Numbered from the stretch's first letter, positions 1-9,442 are shown. The stretch: 64,000 nt of DNA from Urechidicola croceus (GCF_001761325.1 NZ_CP017478.1:2253501-2317500), one strand, 5' to 3'. The notes: generated by a model from the letters alone, not told the origin. Numbers and translations are program-made.

Positions 1-1598
1 ATTTAATTGGAGGTTTGACAATAGCAAAATTTTTAGAAGTCAATGTAATTTCTATTATTATAATAAACTTTATTCTTTGGTCTATAGTTTCCTTTTTATA
101 TATAACATTTTTCAAAAATAATATTTACCGATTAATTATCATTGTTGGAACTTTTGCTCTAGCACTTGCCTTTGCAGGTAATGATTTGGTAAATTTTATT
201 GGAGTTCCGATGGCTGCTTTTGATGCATTTAATAAATGGAGTGCATCAGGAATAGCTGCAGATAAATTTAGCATGGGTATATTGACTGGAAAAGTAGAAA
301 CCCCAACATTATTTTTATTTATTGCTGGTTTAATTATGGTATTGACTTTATGGTTTTCATCAAAAGCCAAGAGTGTTGTAAAAACGTCAATAGACTTATC
401 TAGCCAAAGTGAAACTCAAGAACGATTTGAACCAAACTTTTTATCTCGTATTATTGTAAGGTTCGCAATGATGATTTCAAAGTACTTTTCAATTATTATA
501 CCTAATACTTTACAAGAAAAAATCGACAAACAATTTGACAAACCAGTAGTTCCACTAGCTCACGGAAAAGAACATGAGTTACCAGCGTTCGATTTAGTTC
601 GTGCCGCAATAAATTTAGTTGTTGCAAGTGTATTGATTTCTGTTGCAACATCTATGAAGTTACCCCTCTCTACAACTTATGTTACTTTTATGGTTGCTAT
701 GGGAAGTTCTCTTGCCGATAGAGCCTGGGGAAGTGAAAGTGCAGTGTATAGAGTTGCTGGAGTATTAAATGTAATTGGTGGTTGGTTTGGAACTGCTTTA
801 ACTGCATTTATTGCAGCAGGAATAATCGCTTTTCTAATAAGCCTTCATGTACCGTCTATGGTTGGAATCTTATTACTTCTTGCAATTGCTTTATTGGTTA
901 GAAGTTCAATTAATCATGTTAAAAAATCTAAAGAATCTAAAGCCGAAGACAGTTTAAATAAATCTGAAAGTAAATCTGTACAAGGTGTAATTGAAGAAAG
1001 TGCTGATAATATTTCAAAAGCCCTTAAACGTGTTGGTAAAATCAATGAAACAACTATTTCTGGTTTGATTAATGAAGATTTAAAAAAGCTTAAAAAAGCC
1101 AAAGCAACTGTTGTAAAATTAGAAACTGAGATTGAAGATTTACAAAACAACATTTTCTATTTCATTAAAAATTTAGATGAATCGTCAGTAAGTGCAAGTA
1201 AATTTTATATAGATGTAATTGGTGACTTACAAGATATCGCTCAATCGGTAGGGTTTATTTCAAACATAAGTCATAAACACATCAACAATAACCATAAGTC
1301 TTTAAAGAAAAATCAAGCTAAAGAATTAAATGAAATTAATGACAAGTTAAATAACATGTTTAACAAAGTTGTTAAAGTGTTTGATAACCGTTCTTTTAAT
1401 CAGGTTCCTTCATTATTAGAAGAAAAAAGAGCATTGCTAAATAATGTATCAGATTATGTTCAAATTCAAGTAGAAAGAACTAGAACTACTGAATCTAGCC
1501 CGAAGAATACAACTTTGTATTTTAGTATTCTACTAGAAACTGAAGACCTACTTAAAGCAACAATGAACTTATTAGAATTGTATGCTGAAAAAGTGTAA
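1..1598 (+). CDS. Inorganic phosphate transporter, PiT/PHO4 family (5' end missing)
   Basis: Low-affinity phosphate symporter of the inner membrane. The frame is open from base 3 to the left edge, so about 531 C-terminal residues are visible and the start lies outside the window. The TTG at 15 is not a real start. The second PHO4 signature (GNDLVNFIGVP) lies near visible residues 58-68. A further membrane block follows, with the conserved stretch LPLSTTYVTF (nucleotides about 661-690). After the last membrane segment (around 900) comes a long hydrophilic tail rich in Lys/Glu (about 220 residues, coiled-coil-like, possibly PhoU-like), which is usual for the ~750-residue Bacteroidota form. The gene faces nrdA and ends at a strong terminator. 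The family call is secure. Phosphate as substrate is inferred from the family. Confidence 0.9.
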   Translation, partial: LIGGLTIAKFLEVNVISIIIINFILWSIVSFLYITFFKNNIYRLIIIVGTFALALAFAGNDLVNFIGVPMAAFDAFNKWSASGIAADKFSMGILTGKVETPTLFLFIAGLIMVLTLWFSSKAKSVVKTSIDLSSQSETQERFEPNFLSRIIVRFAMMISKYFSIIIPNTLQEKIDKQFDKPVVPLAHGKEHELPAFDLVRAAINLVVASVLISVATSMKLPLSTTYVTFMVAMGSSLADRAWGSESAVYRVAGVLNVIGGWFGTALTAFIAAGIIAFLISLHVPSMVGILLLLAIALLVRSSINHVKKSKESKAEDSLNKSESKSVQGVIEESADNISKALKRVGKINETTISGLINEDLKKLKKAKATVVKLETEIEDLQNNIFYFIKNLDESSVSASKFYIDVIGDLQDIAQSVGFISNISHKHINNNHKSLKKNQAKELNEINDKLNNMFNKVVKVFDNRSFNQVPSLLEEKRALLNNVSDYVQIQVERTRTTESSPKNTTLYFSILLETEDLLKATMNLLELYAEKV

Positions 1599-1610
1599 AT
1601 TAAATTTTAA

Positions 1611-1641
1611 AAAAACCTCAACTTAAATAGTTGAGGTTTTT
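1611..1641 (+). terminator. Rho-independent terminator of the phosphate transporter
   Basis: A 13-bp perfect stem (1611-1623 with 1629-1641, loop TAAAT) has A-run and T-run flanks, 12 bases after the transporter stop. Confidence 0.9.
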
Positions 1642-1685
1642 CTCTTTATATTATTTACTATTAAACTACCTTCGTTACAAATTAT

Positions 1686-1715
1686 AAAAAAAGCCTTAAC
1701 ATAATTGTTAAGGCT
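1686..1715 (-). terminator. Rho-independent terminator of nrdA
   Basis: The stem AGCCTTAAC (1692-1700) pairs with GTTAAGGCT (1707-1715). On the minus strand it is followed by a T-run (complement of 1685-1691). It lies 35 bases downstream of the nrdA stop. Confidence 0.85.
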
Positions 1716-1749
1716 AATTTATACTTGCTTTGGGGACTAAATAAAAGCT

Positions 1750-4134
1750 TTATGATCCACACATCTCACAATCATCAGGATTGTTTTGAGACGCTATCAA
1801 CATTGCTTTTAATTCTTCTGGAGTTAATGGCGCGTCTTCTACTTTATCTTTTTTCTTAGAAAGAGTAAATTGAGTTGCATTCACTGCCGATTTTGTTCTT
1901 AAATAATACATTCCTGTCTTTAATCCAGATTTCCATGCGTAGAAATGCATTGAAGTTAATTTAGAATAATCAGGATCTTGCATGAATAAATTCATTGATT
2001 GAGATTGATCTATAAAGTATCCTCTTTGACGAGCCATATCTATAATATCTTTCATGCTCAATTCCCAAACTGTTTTATATAATTCTTTTAAATCTTGTGG
2101 AATTTCATCTATATGTTGAATAGAACCGTTTGCTCTCATAATACTTTCTTTCATATCATTGTCCCAAAGGTTTAATTCTACTAAATCTTCTAATAAGTGT
2201 TTATTCACTACAATAAACTCTCCTGATAATACTCTACGAGTATAAATATTAGAAGTATATGGTTCAAAGGCTTCATTATTTCCTAAGATTTGTGAAGTTG
2301 ATGCTGTAGGCATTGGAGCAACTAATAATGAATTTCTAACACCGTTTTTCATCACTTGTTTGCGTAATTTTTTCCAATCCCAACGACCACTTAAATCGTC
2401 TTCTGATACATTCCACATATTAAATTGGAATTCTCCTTCACTCATTGGTGAACCTTTAAATGTTGAGTAAGCTCCTTTTGCTTTTGCCATTTCCATAGAT
2501 GAAGTTACAGCAGCAAAGTATAAGGTTTCAAAAATTTCTTGGTTAAGTTTTTTTGCTTCATCAGATGTAAATGGTAAACGTAGCATGATAAAAGCATCTG
2601 CCAATCCTTGAATTCCTAAACCAACTGGTCTATGACGGAAGTTAGAATTTTCGGCCTCTTTTACTGGATAATAATTTCTATCAATTACCGTATCTAAGTT
2701 ACGAGTTACTTTCTTTGTTACATCAAATAACTTTTTATGGTTGAAAAATTTCTTGCCGTCTTTATCTTCAGTAACAAACATTGAAACAGCAATAGATGCT
2801 AAGTTACATACAGCAACTTCATCTTTTGCAGTATACTCCATTATTTCGGTACACAAATTTGAAGAACGAATCGTTCCCAAATTCTTTTGATTTGATTTTC
2901 TATTTGCTGCATCTTTATACAACATATAAGGATTTCCTGTTTCGATTTGTGCCTCAAGAATTTTCTCCCATAACTCACGTGCTTTAATCGTTTTACGGCC
3001 TTTTCCTACTTTTTCATACCCTTCATATAACTTTTCAAATTCATCACCATATGTGTCAAATAAATGCGGACATTCATTTGGACACATCAGCGTCCATTCA
3101 CCATCTTCTTGAACACGTTTCATGAATAAATCTGGAATCCACATAGCGTAAAATAAATCACGCGCACGATTTTCTTCAGCTCCTGTATTTTTTCTCAAGT
3201 CTAAGAAGTTAAATACATCCGCATGCCAAGGCTCTAAGTACATTGCAAACGAACCTTTACGTTTTCCGCCTCCTTGATCTACATAACGAGCTGTATCGTT
3301 ATAAACTTTTAACATTGGTACAATTCCATTTGAAGTACCATTCGTTCCACGAATATATGAACCCGTTGCTCTAACATTGTGAATTGATAAACCAATACCA
3401 CCTGCCGATTGTGAAATCTTAGCTGTTTGTTTTAGAGTATCGTAAATTCCATCAATACTATCATCTTGCATTTGTAATAAGAAACAAGAAGACATTTGTG
3501 GTTTCGGTGTTCCTGCATTAAATAATGTTGGTGTTGCATGTGTAAAAAATTTCTTACTCATCAACTCATATGTTGCTATTGCCTCATCAAGATCGTTTAA
3601 ATGAATACCTACAGCAACACGCATTAACATATGCTGTGGACGTTCAGCAATCACTCCGTTTAATTTCAATAAATAAGAGCGTTCTAGTGTTTTAAAACCA
3701 AAATAATCGTAGTTAAAGTCTCTATTATAAATGATTGTAGAATCTAATTTAGCAGCATTATCTATTATAACCTTGTATGTGTCATCAGCAATTAATGGTG
3801 CCTTTTTTCCTGTTCGTGGATTTACATATTCATATAAATCAGTTATAACCTCTGAAAATGTCTTTTTAGTATTCTTGTGCAAGTTTGAAACTGCTACTCT
3901 TGCAGCAAGTTTAGCATAATCTGGGTGTTGCACAGTCATTGTTGCAGCAGTTTCGGCAGCCAAATTGTCCAATTCAGAAGTAGTAACTCCATCATATAAT
4001 CCTTCAATTACACGCATTGCTACTTTAGTTGGTTCTACTAATTTGTTTAATCCGTAACACATTTTACGAATTCTTGCTGTGATCTTGTCAAACATCACAG
4101 GCTCTTTTCTGCCGTCTCTTTTTACTACAAACAT
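1750..4134 (-). CDS. nrdA: Class Ia ribonucleoside-diphosphate reductase, alpha subunit
   Basis: Reduces ribonucleoside diphosphates to deoxyribonucleotides together with the NrdB radical subunit. The protein has 794 residues. An ATP-cone begins at the N-terminus (VKRDGRKEP, residues 4-12), which implies allosteric control by ATP/dATP. The active-site set is complete: Cys217 (SSCF), Asn426/Cys428/Glu430 (the NLCTE motif with the thiyl-radical cysteine) and Cys443 (CNLAS). The C-terminal swinging-arm pair is Cys789/Cys792 (CEMCGS). It lies downstream of nrdB on the same strand with a 197-base gap, so the order is nrdB-nrdA, the reverse of enterobacteria. The gap holds a C(UUCG)G hairpin but no clear terminator, so co-transcription is likely. 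Confidence 0.98.
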   Translation of the reverse strand: MFVVKRDGRKEPVMFDKITARIRKMCYGLNKLVEPTKVAMRVIEGLYDGVTTSELDNLAAETAATMTVQHPDYAKLAARVAVSNLHKNTKKTFSEVITDLYEYVNPRTGKKAPLIADDTYKVIIDNAAKLDSTIIYNRDFNYDYFGFKTLERSYLLKLNGVIAERPQHMLMRVAVGIHLNDLDEAIATYELMSKKFFTHATPTLFNAGTPKPQMSSCFLLQMQDDSIDGIYDTLKQTAKISQSAGGIGLSIHNVRATGSYIRGTNGTSNGIVPMLKVYNDTARYVDQGGGKRKGSFAMYLEPWHADVFNFLDLRKNTGAEENRARDLFYAMWIPDLFMKRVQEDGEWTLMCPNECPHLFDTYGDEFEKLYEGYEKVGKGRKTIKARELWEKILEAQIETGNPYMLYKDAANRKSNQKNLGTIRSSNLCTEIMEYTAKDEVAVCNLASIAVSMFVTEDKDGKKFFNHKKLFDVTKKVTRNLDTVIDRNYYPVKEAENSNFRHRPVGLGIQGLADAFIMLRLPFTSDEAKKLNQEIFETLYFAAVTSSMEMAKAKGAYSTFKGSPMSEGEFQFNMWNVSEDDLSGRWDWKKLRKQVMKNGVRNSLLVAPMPTASTSQILGNNEAFEPYTSNIYTRRVLSGEFIVVNKHLLEDLVELNLWDNDMKESIMRANGSIQHIDEIPQDLKELYKTVWELSMKDIIDMARQRGYFIDQSQSMNLFMQDPDYSKLTSMHFYAWKSGLKTGMYYLRTKSAVNATQFTLSKKKDKVEDAPLTPEELKAMLIASQNNPDDCEMCGS

Positions 4135-4331
4135 CTTTTTTAAGGTTTTTAATTTTGATTATGCTGATAAAATCCGAAGATTTTAAAGTTGGTTATGATT
4201 CATTTTAGCCATTTAACAATTAATATCAAATAGCGATTTTTTTTTGGGGCTTCCTTAATGCAGGAAACAATATATTTAGACAGGCTCTTTAATTAAAAAA
4301 ATAAAGAGTAGTTCATAATTAGGTAATTATC
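4135..4331 (-). other. nrdB-nrdA intercistronic region with two small hairpins
   Basis: 197 bases with no gene. On the minus strand there is a hairpin with a stable C(UUCG)G loop (stem AAAATC/GATTTT, 4169-4184), about 35 bases before the nrdA start. A second hairpin (CTCTTTA 4285-4291 with TAAAGAG 4302-4308) lies soon after nrdB. Neither is followed by a T-run, so I read them as leader or mRNA-stability structures rather than terminators. I see no perfect TAnnTTTG box. Confidence 0.4.
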
Positions 4332-5303
4332 CTAAAAATCTGCATCAAAAGAGATGCTACCTGTTCCGCCAGATTTTACACCGGCTTTTTGATATTCAGA
4401 CACACGTTTTTCAAAGAAATTAGTTTTTCCTTCAAGCGAAATCATTTCCATAAAATCAAATGGATTTGAAGAGTTATATACCTTATCACAACCAAATTCT
4501 TGCAATAATCTGTCAGTAACAAATTCTAAATATTGCGTCATTAATTTTGCGTTCATACCTATTAAACTAACTGGTAATGACTCCGTTATAAATCCTCTTT
4601 CTATATCAAGTGCGTCCGTAAGAATTTCTGTAATTCTTTCTTTTGGAACTTTATTTACAATATGATTATTGTGTAAATGAACGGCAAAGTCGCAGTGCAT
4701 TCCTTCATCTCTTGAGATTAATTCATTTGAAAATGTTAACCCAGGAAGAAGACCTCTCTTTTTCATCCAAAATATTGAACAAAAACTTCCTGAGAAGAAA
4801 ATTCCTTCAACTGCAGCAAATGCGATTAAACGCTCGGCAAAACTATCGCTTTCAATCCATTTGAGAGCCCATTCTGCTTTTTCTTTTATTGCAGGAAAAA
4901 CTTCGATTGCCCTAAATAATTGATCTTTTTCTACATCGTTTTTAACATAGGTATCAATCAATAAAGAATATACTTCTGAATGAATATTTTCCATCATTAT
5001 TTGAAACCCATAGAAAAACTTAGCTTCAGAATATTGTACTTCACTCACGAAATTCTCGGCTAAATTTTCATTTACAATTCCATCTGATGCTGCAAAAAAT
5101 GCTAAAATATGCTTAATAAAATAACGTTCATCATCTGTTAATTTATTTTCCCAATCATTTATGTCTTGGTGTAAGTCAATTTCTTCAGCAGTCCAAATAC
5201 TTGCCTCTTGTTTTTTATACCATTCCCAAATATCTTGATGTTGAATTGGAAAAATAACAAATCGATTTTTATTTTCTTGTAATATGGGTTCTATTGCAGA
5301 CAT
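4332..5303 (-). CDS. nrdB: Class Ia ribonucleoside-diphosphate reductase, beta subunit
   Basis: Di-iron tyrosyl-radical subunit of ribonucleotide reductase, 323 residues. All expected metal ligands and the radical residue are visible: Asp43 (EEIDL), Glu105 and His108 (MENIH), Tyr112 as the radical tyrosine, Glu166 (VEGIF), and Glu200/His203 (RDEGMH). Keeping the tyrosine makes this the ordinary Ia type rather than the Tyr-less Ic type. The C-terminal tail, which docks onto NrdA, ends in an Asp/Phe-rich stretch. It is first in the nrdB-nrdA pair. Upstream is a 320-base gene-free region that includes a candidate small RNA on the opposite strand. Confidence 0.98.
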   Translation of the reverse strand: MSAIEPILQENKNRFVIFPIQHQDIWEWYKKQEASIWTAEEIDLHQDINDWENKLTDDERYFIKHILAFFAASDGIVNENLAENFVSEVQYSEAKFFYGFQIMMENIHSEVYSLLIDTYVKNDVEKDQLFRAIEVFPAIKEKAEWALKWIESDSFAERLIAFAAVEGIFFSGSFCSIFWMKKRGLLPGLTFSNELISRDEGMHCDFAVHLHNNHIVNKVPKERITEILTDALDIERGFITESLPVSLIGMNAKLMTQYLEFVTDRLLQEFGCDKVYNSSNPFDFMEMISLEGKTNFFEKRVSEYQKAGVKSGGTGSISFDADF

Positions 5304-5410
5304 CTTATGTAAACTTTTTGTTGTGTGTTGTTATAGGTTTTTTCTTCAGAAACGAGAGAAACAAATATTGACATTTTTGGTTAAAAATAAAAGTCATACT
5401 TATTCACAAT

Positions 5411-5544
5411 CGTAGGGAGTTTTTAACAAAATCGTTTTCGAAAATACAATTTAACAATTTTTTGCGGTTGTTAATATTCTGATTATCAGTTTGTTAAAAA
5501 TTTAACAGTTGTACTCCCTAGTGAGTTTCACTAGGTTTTTTTTT
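5411..5544 (+). ncRNA. Candidate structured small RNA (6S-like?) between nrdB and the DUF3109 gene
   Basis: The 320 bases 5304-5623 hold no gene but do hold strong plus-strand structure. TAGGGAGT (5413-5420) pairs with ACTCCCTA (5513-5520). Directly inside, TTTTAACAAA (5421-5430) pairs with TTTGTTAAAA (5490-5499), leaving a 12-base 3' bulge. The interior holds a 7-bp hairpin (5451-5457/5468-5474) and a CTGA/TCAG hairpin. A terminator with nine Ts ends the unit. Upstream, TTTG (5376-5379) and the weak -7-like TACTTATT (5397-5404) would place a start near 5411. A ~110-base, long-closing-stem RNA with an open middle resembles 6S RNA, and a flavobacterial 6S class is known, but that identity is only a guess. 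It is divergent from nrdB. Confidence 0.5.
5517..5544 (+). terminator. Rho-independent terminator ending the candidate RNA
   Basis: CCTAGTGA (5517-5524) pairs with TCACTAGG (5528-5535) across a 3-base loop, followed by nine Ts. The T-run lies only on the plus-strand side, so it terminates plus-strand transcription although no plus-strand protein gene precedes it. Its CCTA overlaps the closing stem of the candidate RNA, so the two pairings exclude each other. Confidence 0.75.
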
Positions 5545-5623
5545 AAAACGTCAAATGAGGAATTTGAGAATATAAAAATTGAAAGTTTTACTAAGGTAAG
5601 TTTTAAAGTAACAAATTGTGCTA

Positions 5624-6202
5624 TTACTTATTCTTAAATTTTAGGTATTCTTCGGCTGTTTTTTCTAATTCAGCATACCAATTTTCTCCAAATTTTCTAA
5701 CCAAAGCCTGCTTTACAAATTTGTAAACTGGTACTTGTAGTTCTTTTCCAAGGCTACATGCATCATCACAAATTTCCCATTTGTGATAATTCACGGCTGA
5801 AAACTCACTATAATCCTGAACACGAATAGGATATAAATGACAAGAAATTGGTTTTTTCCAAGTAATTTCTCCTTGATTATATGCTTCTTCTATACCGCAT
5901 AAAGCTGTGTTTTTATCATCAAAAATCACATAAGCACAATCTTTACCGTCAATTAAAGTAGTTTCGTGCTCACCATCTACTGTTGTAAAAAGCCCTTGAT
6001 CTTCAATGGCCTTAATACCATCTTTACGTAAGAATGGTTTTACTTTTGGATAAATATCCATCATTATTTGAAGTTCACTTTCATCTAAAGGGGCACCCGC
6101 ATCACCATCTATACAACAAGCGCCCTTACATGCTGATAAATTGCACACAAATTCTTTCTCAATAATCTCTTCTGAAATAATGGTTTTTCCTAGTTGAATC
6201 AT
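5624..6202 (-). CDS. DUF3109 family cysteine-rich protein
   Basis: Soluble 192-residue protein of a family widespread in Bacteroidota and of unknown function. It has nine or more cysteines in a metal-site-like layout: C20, C25, C29, C30 (motif CNLSACKGACC), C89, C102, C121 (SCHLYP), C145 and C149. The pattern resembles the Fe/Zn-binding YkgJ-like proteins, so a bound metal or Fe-S cluster is plausible but inferred. Residues 36-60 are acidic and helical. A perfect -7 box (complement of 6207-6214) ends only four bases before the ATG, so the message is probably leaderless. It is divergent from marC and has no operon partner. Confidence 0.85.
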   Translation of the reverse strand: MIQLGKTIISEEIIEKEFVCNLSACKGACCIDGDAGAPLDESELQIMMDIYPKVKPFLRKDGIKAIEDQGLFTTVDGEHETTLIDGKDCAYVIFDDKNTALCGIEEAYNQGEITWKKPISCHLYPIRVQDYSEFSAVNYHKWEICDDACSLGKELQVPVYKFVKQALVRKFGENWYAELEKTAEEYLKFKNK

Positions 6203-6206
6203 ACCG

Positions 6207-6214
6207 CAAAAATA
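6207..6214 (-). promoter_or_regulatory. -7 box (TATTTTTG) of the DUF3109 gene, leaderless spacing
   Basis: It matches the Bacteroidota housekeeping -7 consensus TAnnTTTG exactly on the minus strand. Only four bases separate it from the ATG, so the transcript should begin at or next to the start codon. Confidence 0.6.
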
Positions 6215-6293
6215 AGTTTTTAACTTTACATTTTCATAAAATAAAATTCATAAAATTTTTACATTATTTTACCAAAATCTTAAAATAAGTCAA

Positions 6294-6301
6294 TATTTTT
6301 G
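6294..6301 (+). promoter_or_regulatory. -7 box (TATTTTTG) of marC
   Basis: An exact TAnnTTTG box 21 bases before the marC ATG, giving a leader of roughly 15 bases. No convincing -33 TTG is present. Confidence 0.6.
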
Positions 6302-6322
6302 CAAAGTTTTAAAAAATAAATT

Positions 6323-6904
6323 ATGAGTTTCAATTTTAAAGAAATTTTTACTGCTTTTATGGTGTTATTTGCTGTTATCGATATTATAGGAAATATTCCA
6401 ATAATTATTGATTTAAGAAAAAAAGTAGGACATATTCAATCTGAGAAAGCATCACTTATTGCCGGGTTTATAATGATTATTTTTATGTTTTTAGGCCAAA
6501 GTTTACTAAGTCTAATTGGTATCGATGTAAATTCATTTGCTGTGGCAGGTTCTTTTATATTATTCTTTATCGCTTTGGAAATGATATTAGGAATTACTCT
6601 TTATAAAGATCATGAGGAAGAAGCTGTATCTGCAACTGTGTTTCCGTTAGCCTTCCCTCTTATCGCTGGTCCTGGAAGTTTAACTACCCTATTATCTTTA
6701 CGTGCAGAATTTAGCATGGCAAATATAATTGTTGCAATTTTATTAAATGTTATTGTAATTTATGTTGTGTTAAAGACATCTACAAAAATTGAAAAACTAA
6801 TTGGTGCTAATGGTATAAATATTATTAGAAAAATATTTGGAGTTATCTTACTGGCAATTGCTGTAAAATTATTTGCTGCAAATATTAAAGAATTATTTAT
6901 CTAA
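6323..6904 (+). CDS. MarC family (UPF0056) integral membrane protein
   Basis: A 193-residue inner-membrane protein with about six hydrophobic segments. They start near residues 5, 41, 66, 105, 132 and 168. Hallmarks of the family are the NIPI-type motif in the first segment (GNIPIIIDL) and the conserved PLAFPLIAGPGS stretch in the middle. Function is unknown: the historic link to multiple antibiotic resistance (marC) was not upheld, and transport is only presumed. The next gene, a short flavoprotein, begins six bases after its stop, so the two form a small operon driven by the box at 6294-6301. Confidence 0.9.
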   Translation: MSFNFKEIFTAFMVLFAVIDIIGNIPIIIDLRKKVGHIQSEKASLIAGFIMIIFMFLGQSLLSLIGIDVNSFAVAGSFILFFIALEMILGITLYKDHEEEAVSATVFPLAFPLIAGPGSLTTLLSLRAEFSMANIIVAILLNVIVIYVVLKTSTKIEKLIGANGINIIRKIFGVILLAIAVKLFAANIKELFI

Positions 6905-6910
6905 TTAACT

Positions 6911-7522
6911 ATGTATGATGTATTAATTATTGGAGGTGGAGTTGCTGGAATGTCATGTGCTTTAATGCTTGGATCTGCCAAGAAACAGTTATATGCAAAA
7001 GATAAAAAAATCGGTATAATAATTCATCAAAGAACATCTTCTCTCCAAAATGCTCTTTTTAATAACGTACTTGGTCTTTCACCAAACACCACAGGTGCTT
7101 CTATCCTAAAAGAAGGAAAAGATCAACTTTCTACTTTGTATCCTCATGTTACACAAATTAACAATGAAAAAGTATTAAAAGTAGAACAGCATAATGATAA
7201 AACTATTACAGTTTATAGCAACAAAAGTTCTTTTAAGACTAAAAATATTGTTGTGGCTGTGGGGCCTAAAAATTTTGCAATTAAAGGTTTGGAAGAATTT
7301 GTTGAATTACATTCAAAACTAACGCCTGAAAAAGAAAGAACACAATTAAAAAATAGTGATCATCTGGTAACTTCTGGGATATATGTTGCTGGAGTGTTAG
7401 CAGGACATAGAAGCCAATATGCAATTGCTGCTGGAAGTGGAACTTCAGTTGCAACTGATATTTTATGTAATTGGAATGCTGGAAAACCTGTTAAGATTCA
7501 TGATTCAATAATAATTGAATAA
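6911..7522 (+). CDS. Short thioredoxin-reductase-like FAD protein
   Basis: 203 residues. The N-terminus is a classic FAD-binding fold (LIIGGGVAGMS, residues 5-15). The C-terminus has the matching FAD-contact motif (GIYVAGVLAG near residues 157-166) and a closing helix. Compared with ~310-residue thioredoxin reductases it lacks the whole NADPH-binding domain and the redox CxxC. The only cysteines are at Cys16 and near residue 186. There is no frameshift or broken end, and it finishes at a terminator, so this looks like a stable short family rather than a fragment. A redox or electron-transfer role is inferred. How FAD would be reduced is unclear. It is co-transcribed with marC. Confidence 0.8.
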   Translation: MYDVLIIGGGVAGMSCALMLGSAKKQLYAKDKKIGIIIHQRTSSLQNALFNNVLGLSPNTTGASILKEGKDQLSTLYPHVTQINNEKVLKVEQHNDKTITVYSNKSSFKTKNIVVAVGPKNFAIKGLEEFVELHSKLTPEKERTQLKNSDHLVTSGIYVAGVLAGHRSQYAIAAGSGTSVATDILCNWNAGKPVKIHDSIIIE

Positions 7523-7556
7523 AAAAAAGCCTTCAAAATATTTGAAGGCTTTTTTA
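7521..7556. terminator. Bidirectional terminator between the flavoprotein gene and glmS
   Basis: AGCCTTCAAA (7528-7537) pairs with TTTGAAGGCT (7541-7550), with an A-run before and a T-run after. It serves both convergent transcription units. Confidence 0.9.
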
Positions 7557-7575
7557 TTACTTTTTTAGTTAAAAA

Positions 7576-9426
7576 TTACTCTACAGTAACTGACTTTGCT
7601 AAATTTCTAGGCTGATCAACATTACATCCTCTCATTACAGCAATATGATAAGATAGTAATTGCATTGGAATTGTTGTTAATAATGGCGTAAATGCTTCTT
7701 CTGTTTCAGGAATTTCAATAACATGATCTGCTATTTCTTTAACTTGTGTGTCTCCTTCTGTTACAATAGCAACAATTTTTCCTGAGCGCGATTTTATTTC
7801 TTGAATATTACTTACAACTTTTTCGTAATGTCCTTTGCTTGTTGCAATAACAAATACTGGCATATTTTCATCTATCAAAGCAATTGGACCATGTTTCATT
7901 TCTGCAGCAGGATACCCTTCTGCATGAATGTAAGAAATCTCTTTCAATTTCAACGCTCCTTCTAATGCTACTGGGAAATTGTATCCTCTTCCTAAATATA
8001 AGCAATTTGTTGCGTCTTTATAGATTGATGCGATATACTTCACCTTTTCATCCGTTTTTAAAAGCATTTCAACTTTTTTCGGAATTAGTTCCATCTCTTG
8101 CAAATAAGAATGATAAAGAGCATTTGAAAGGCTTCCTTTTGCTTTTCCTAATTTTAATGCGATAAGAGATAATAGTGTTATTTGTGTTGTAAAGGCTTTT
8201 GTTGATGCCACACCTATTTCTGGTCCAGCATGTGTATAAGCTCCAGCATGAGTCTCCCTAGCAATAGATGAACCCACTACGTTACATATTCCGAAAACAA
8301 ACGCCCCTTTTTCTTTTGCTAATTTTATAGCCGCTAAAGTATCTGCTGTTTCACCTGATTGAGAAATAGCAATTACTACATCATTTTCAGTAATAATTGG
8401 GTTTCTATATCTAAATTCGGAAGCATATTCAACTTCTACGGGTATTCTTGCTAAATCTTCAAATAAATATTCTGAAACTAATCCCGCATGCCACGAAGTA
8501 CCACATGCAACTATAATTATTCTTTTTGCATTAACAAACCTTTCTAAATGATCATCAACACCAGCCATTCTAATTATTCCACTATTAGCAAGTAACCTTC
8601 CTCTATAAGTGTCAGTAATTGCATGAGGCTGTTCGTAAATTTCTTTAAGCATAAAATGATCGTAACCGCCTTTTTCAATTTGCTCAAGATTTAATTTTAA
8701 TTCTTGAATATCATGATTGATTACTGAATCATCTTTAATTTTTCTGATTTTAATAGGTTTATCTACTCTAATTACTGCCATTTCTTCATCTTCTAAATAA
8801 ATGGCATTCTTGGTATATTCTATAAAAGGTGATGCATCGGAAGCAATAAAAAATTCTTTATTCTCCTTTCCAATCCCAATTGCTATAGGGCTCCCTAATC
8901 TTGCTACTACCAGTTCATCCGGTTTTTCTTTGTCAAAAACTGCAATTGCATAAGCACCAATAACTTGATTTAATGCAATTTGTACTGCTTTGCCTAATTT
9001 GCAATCATTTTTCTTCTTAACTTCTTCAATTAGGTTTACCAAAACTTCGGTGTCAGTATCACTTTGAAAAGTATATCCTCTGGATTTTAATTCTTTCTTT
9101 ATTGCATCATAATTTTCAATGATTCCATTATGAATAATAACCAAATTTCCAGAATTTGATACATGTGGATGAGAATTTACATTATTTGGAACACCATGTG
9201 TTGCCCAACGAGTATGACCAAATCCAATTCCTCCTTTTTGTGAGGCTCCAGATTTCATTAGTTCTTCTAAATCGGAAACTTTTCCTTTTGTTTTGGTAAT
9301 TAAAACGTCATTGTGATATAGTAAAATTCCTGCACTATCATAACCTCGATACTCTAATCTTTGAAGTCCTTTAATAACTATTGGATAGGCATCCCTATAT
9401 CCAATATAACCTGCAATTCCACACAT
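7576..9426 (-). CDS. glmS: Glutamine--fructose-6-phosphate aminotransferase (isomerizing)
   Basis: Makes glucosamine-6-phosphate from fructose-6-phosphate and glutamine, the first step toward peptidoglycan and lipopolysaccharide amino sugars. It is 616 residues, the normal length. The N-terminal glutaminase domain starts with the Cys2 nucleophile (MCGIAGYIG) and contains GHTRWATHG and HNGIIENY. Two SIS sugar-phosphate domains follow, with CGTSWHAG and SQSGETADT visible. The end (DQPRNLAKSVTVE) is the standard family terminus. It is the last gene of the operon GT5-like - DUF4270 - glmS, 16 bases after the DUF4270 stop. I see no glmS ribozyme in the leader. Confidence 0.98.
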   Translation of the reverse strand: MCGIAGYIGYRDAYPIVIKGLQRLEYRGYDSAGILLYHNDVLITKTKGKVSDLEELMKSGASQKGGIGFGHTRWATHGVPNNVNSHPHVSNSGNLVIIHNGIIENYDAIKKELKSRGYTFQSDTDTEVLVNLIEEVKKKNDCKLGKAVQIALNQVIGAYAIAVFDKEKPDELVVARLGSPIAIGIGKENKEFFIASDASPFIEYTKNAIYLEDEEMAVIRVDKPIKIRKIKDDSVINHDIQELKLNLEQIEKGGYDHFMLKEIYEQPHAITDTYRGRLLANSGIIRMAGVDDHLERFVNAKRIIIVACGTSWHAGLVSEYLFEDLARIPVEVEYASEFRYRNPIITENDVVIAISQSGETADTLAAIKLAKEKGAFVFGICNVVGSSIARETHAGAYTHAGPEIGVASTKAFTTQITLLSLIALKLGKAKGSLSNALYHSYLQEMELIPKKVEMLLKTDEKVKYIASIYKDATNCLYLGRGYNFPVALEGALKLKEISYIHAEGYPAAEMKHGPIALIDENMPVFVIATSKGHYEKVVSNIQEIKSRSGKIVAIVTEGDTQVKEIADHVIEIPETEEAFTPLLTTIPMQLLSYHIAVMRGCNVDQPRNLAKSVTVE

Positions 9427-9442
9427 AACAATTTGGTTTTTT

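Noticed and set aside
4285-4308. Terminator between nrdB and nrdA
   Set aside because: The hairpin is AT-rich with a 10-base loop and has no following T-run on the minus strand.
5304-5623. NrdR-box or cobalamin-riboswitch control of nrdB
   Set aside because: I could not find paired NrdR-type boxes or riboswitch core motifs on the minus strand; the structure there reads as a plus-strand unit with its own terminator.
9427-9442. glmS ribozyme or riboswitch upstream of glmS
   Set aside because: Only 16 bases separate glmS from the previous stop; there is no space for such a structure.
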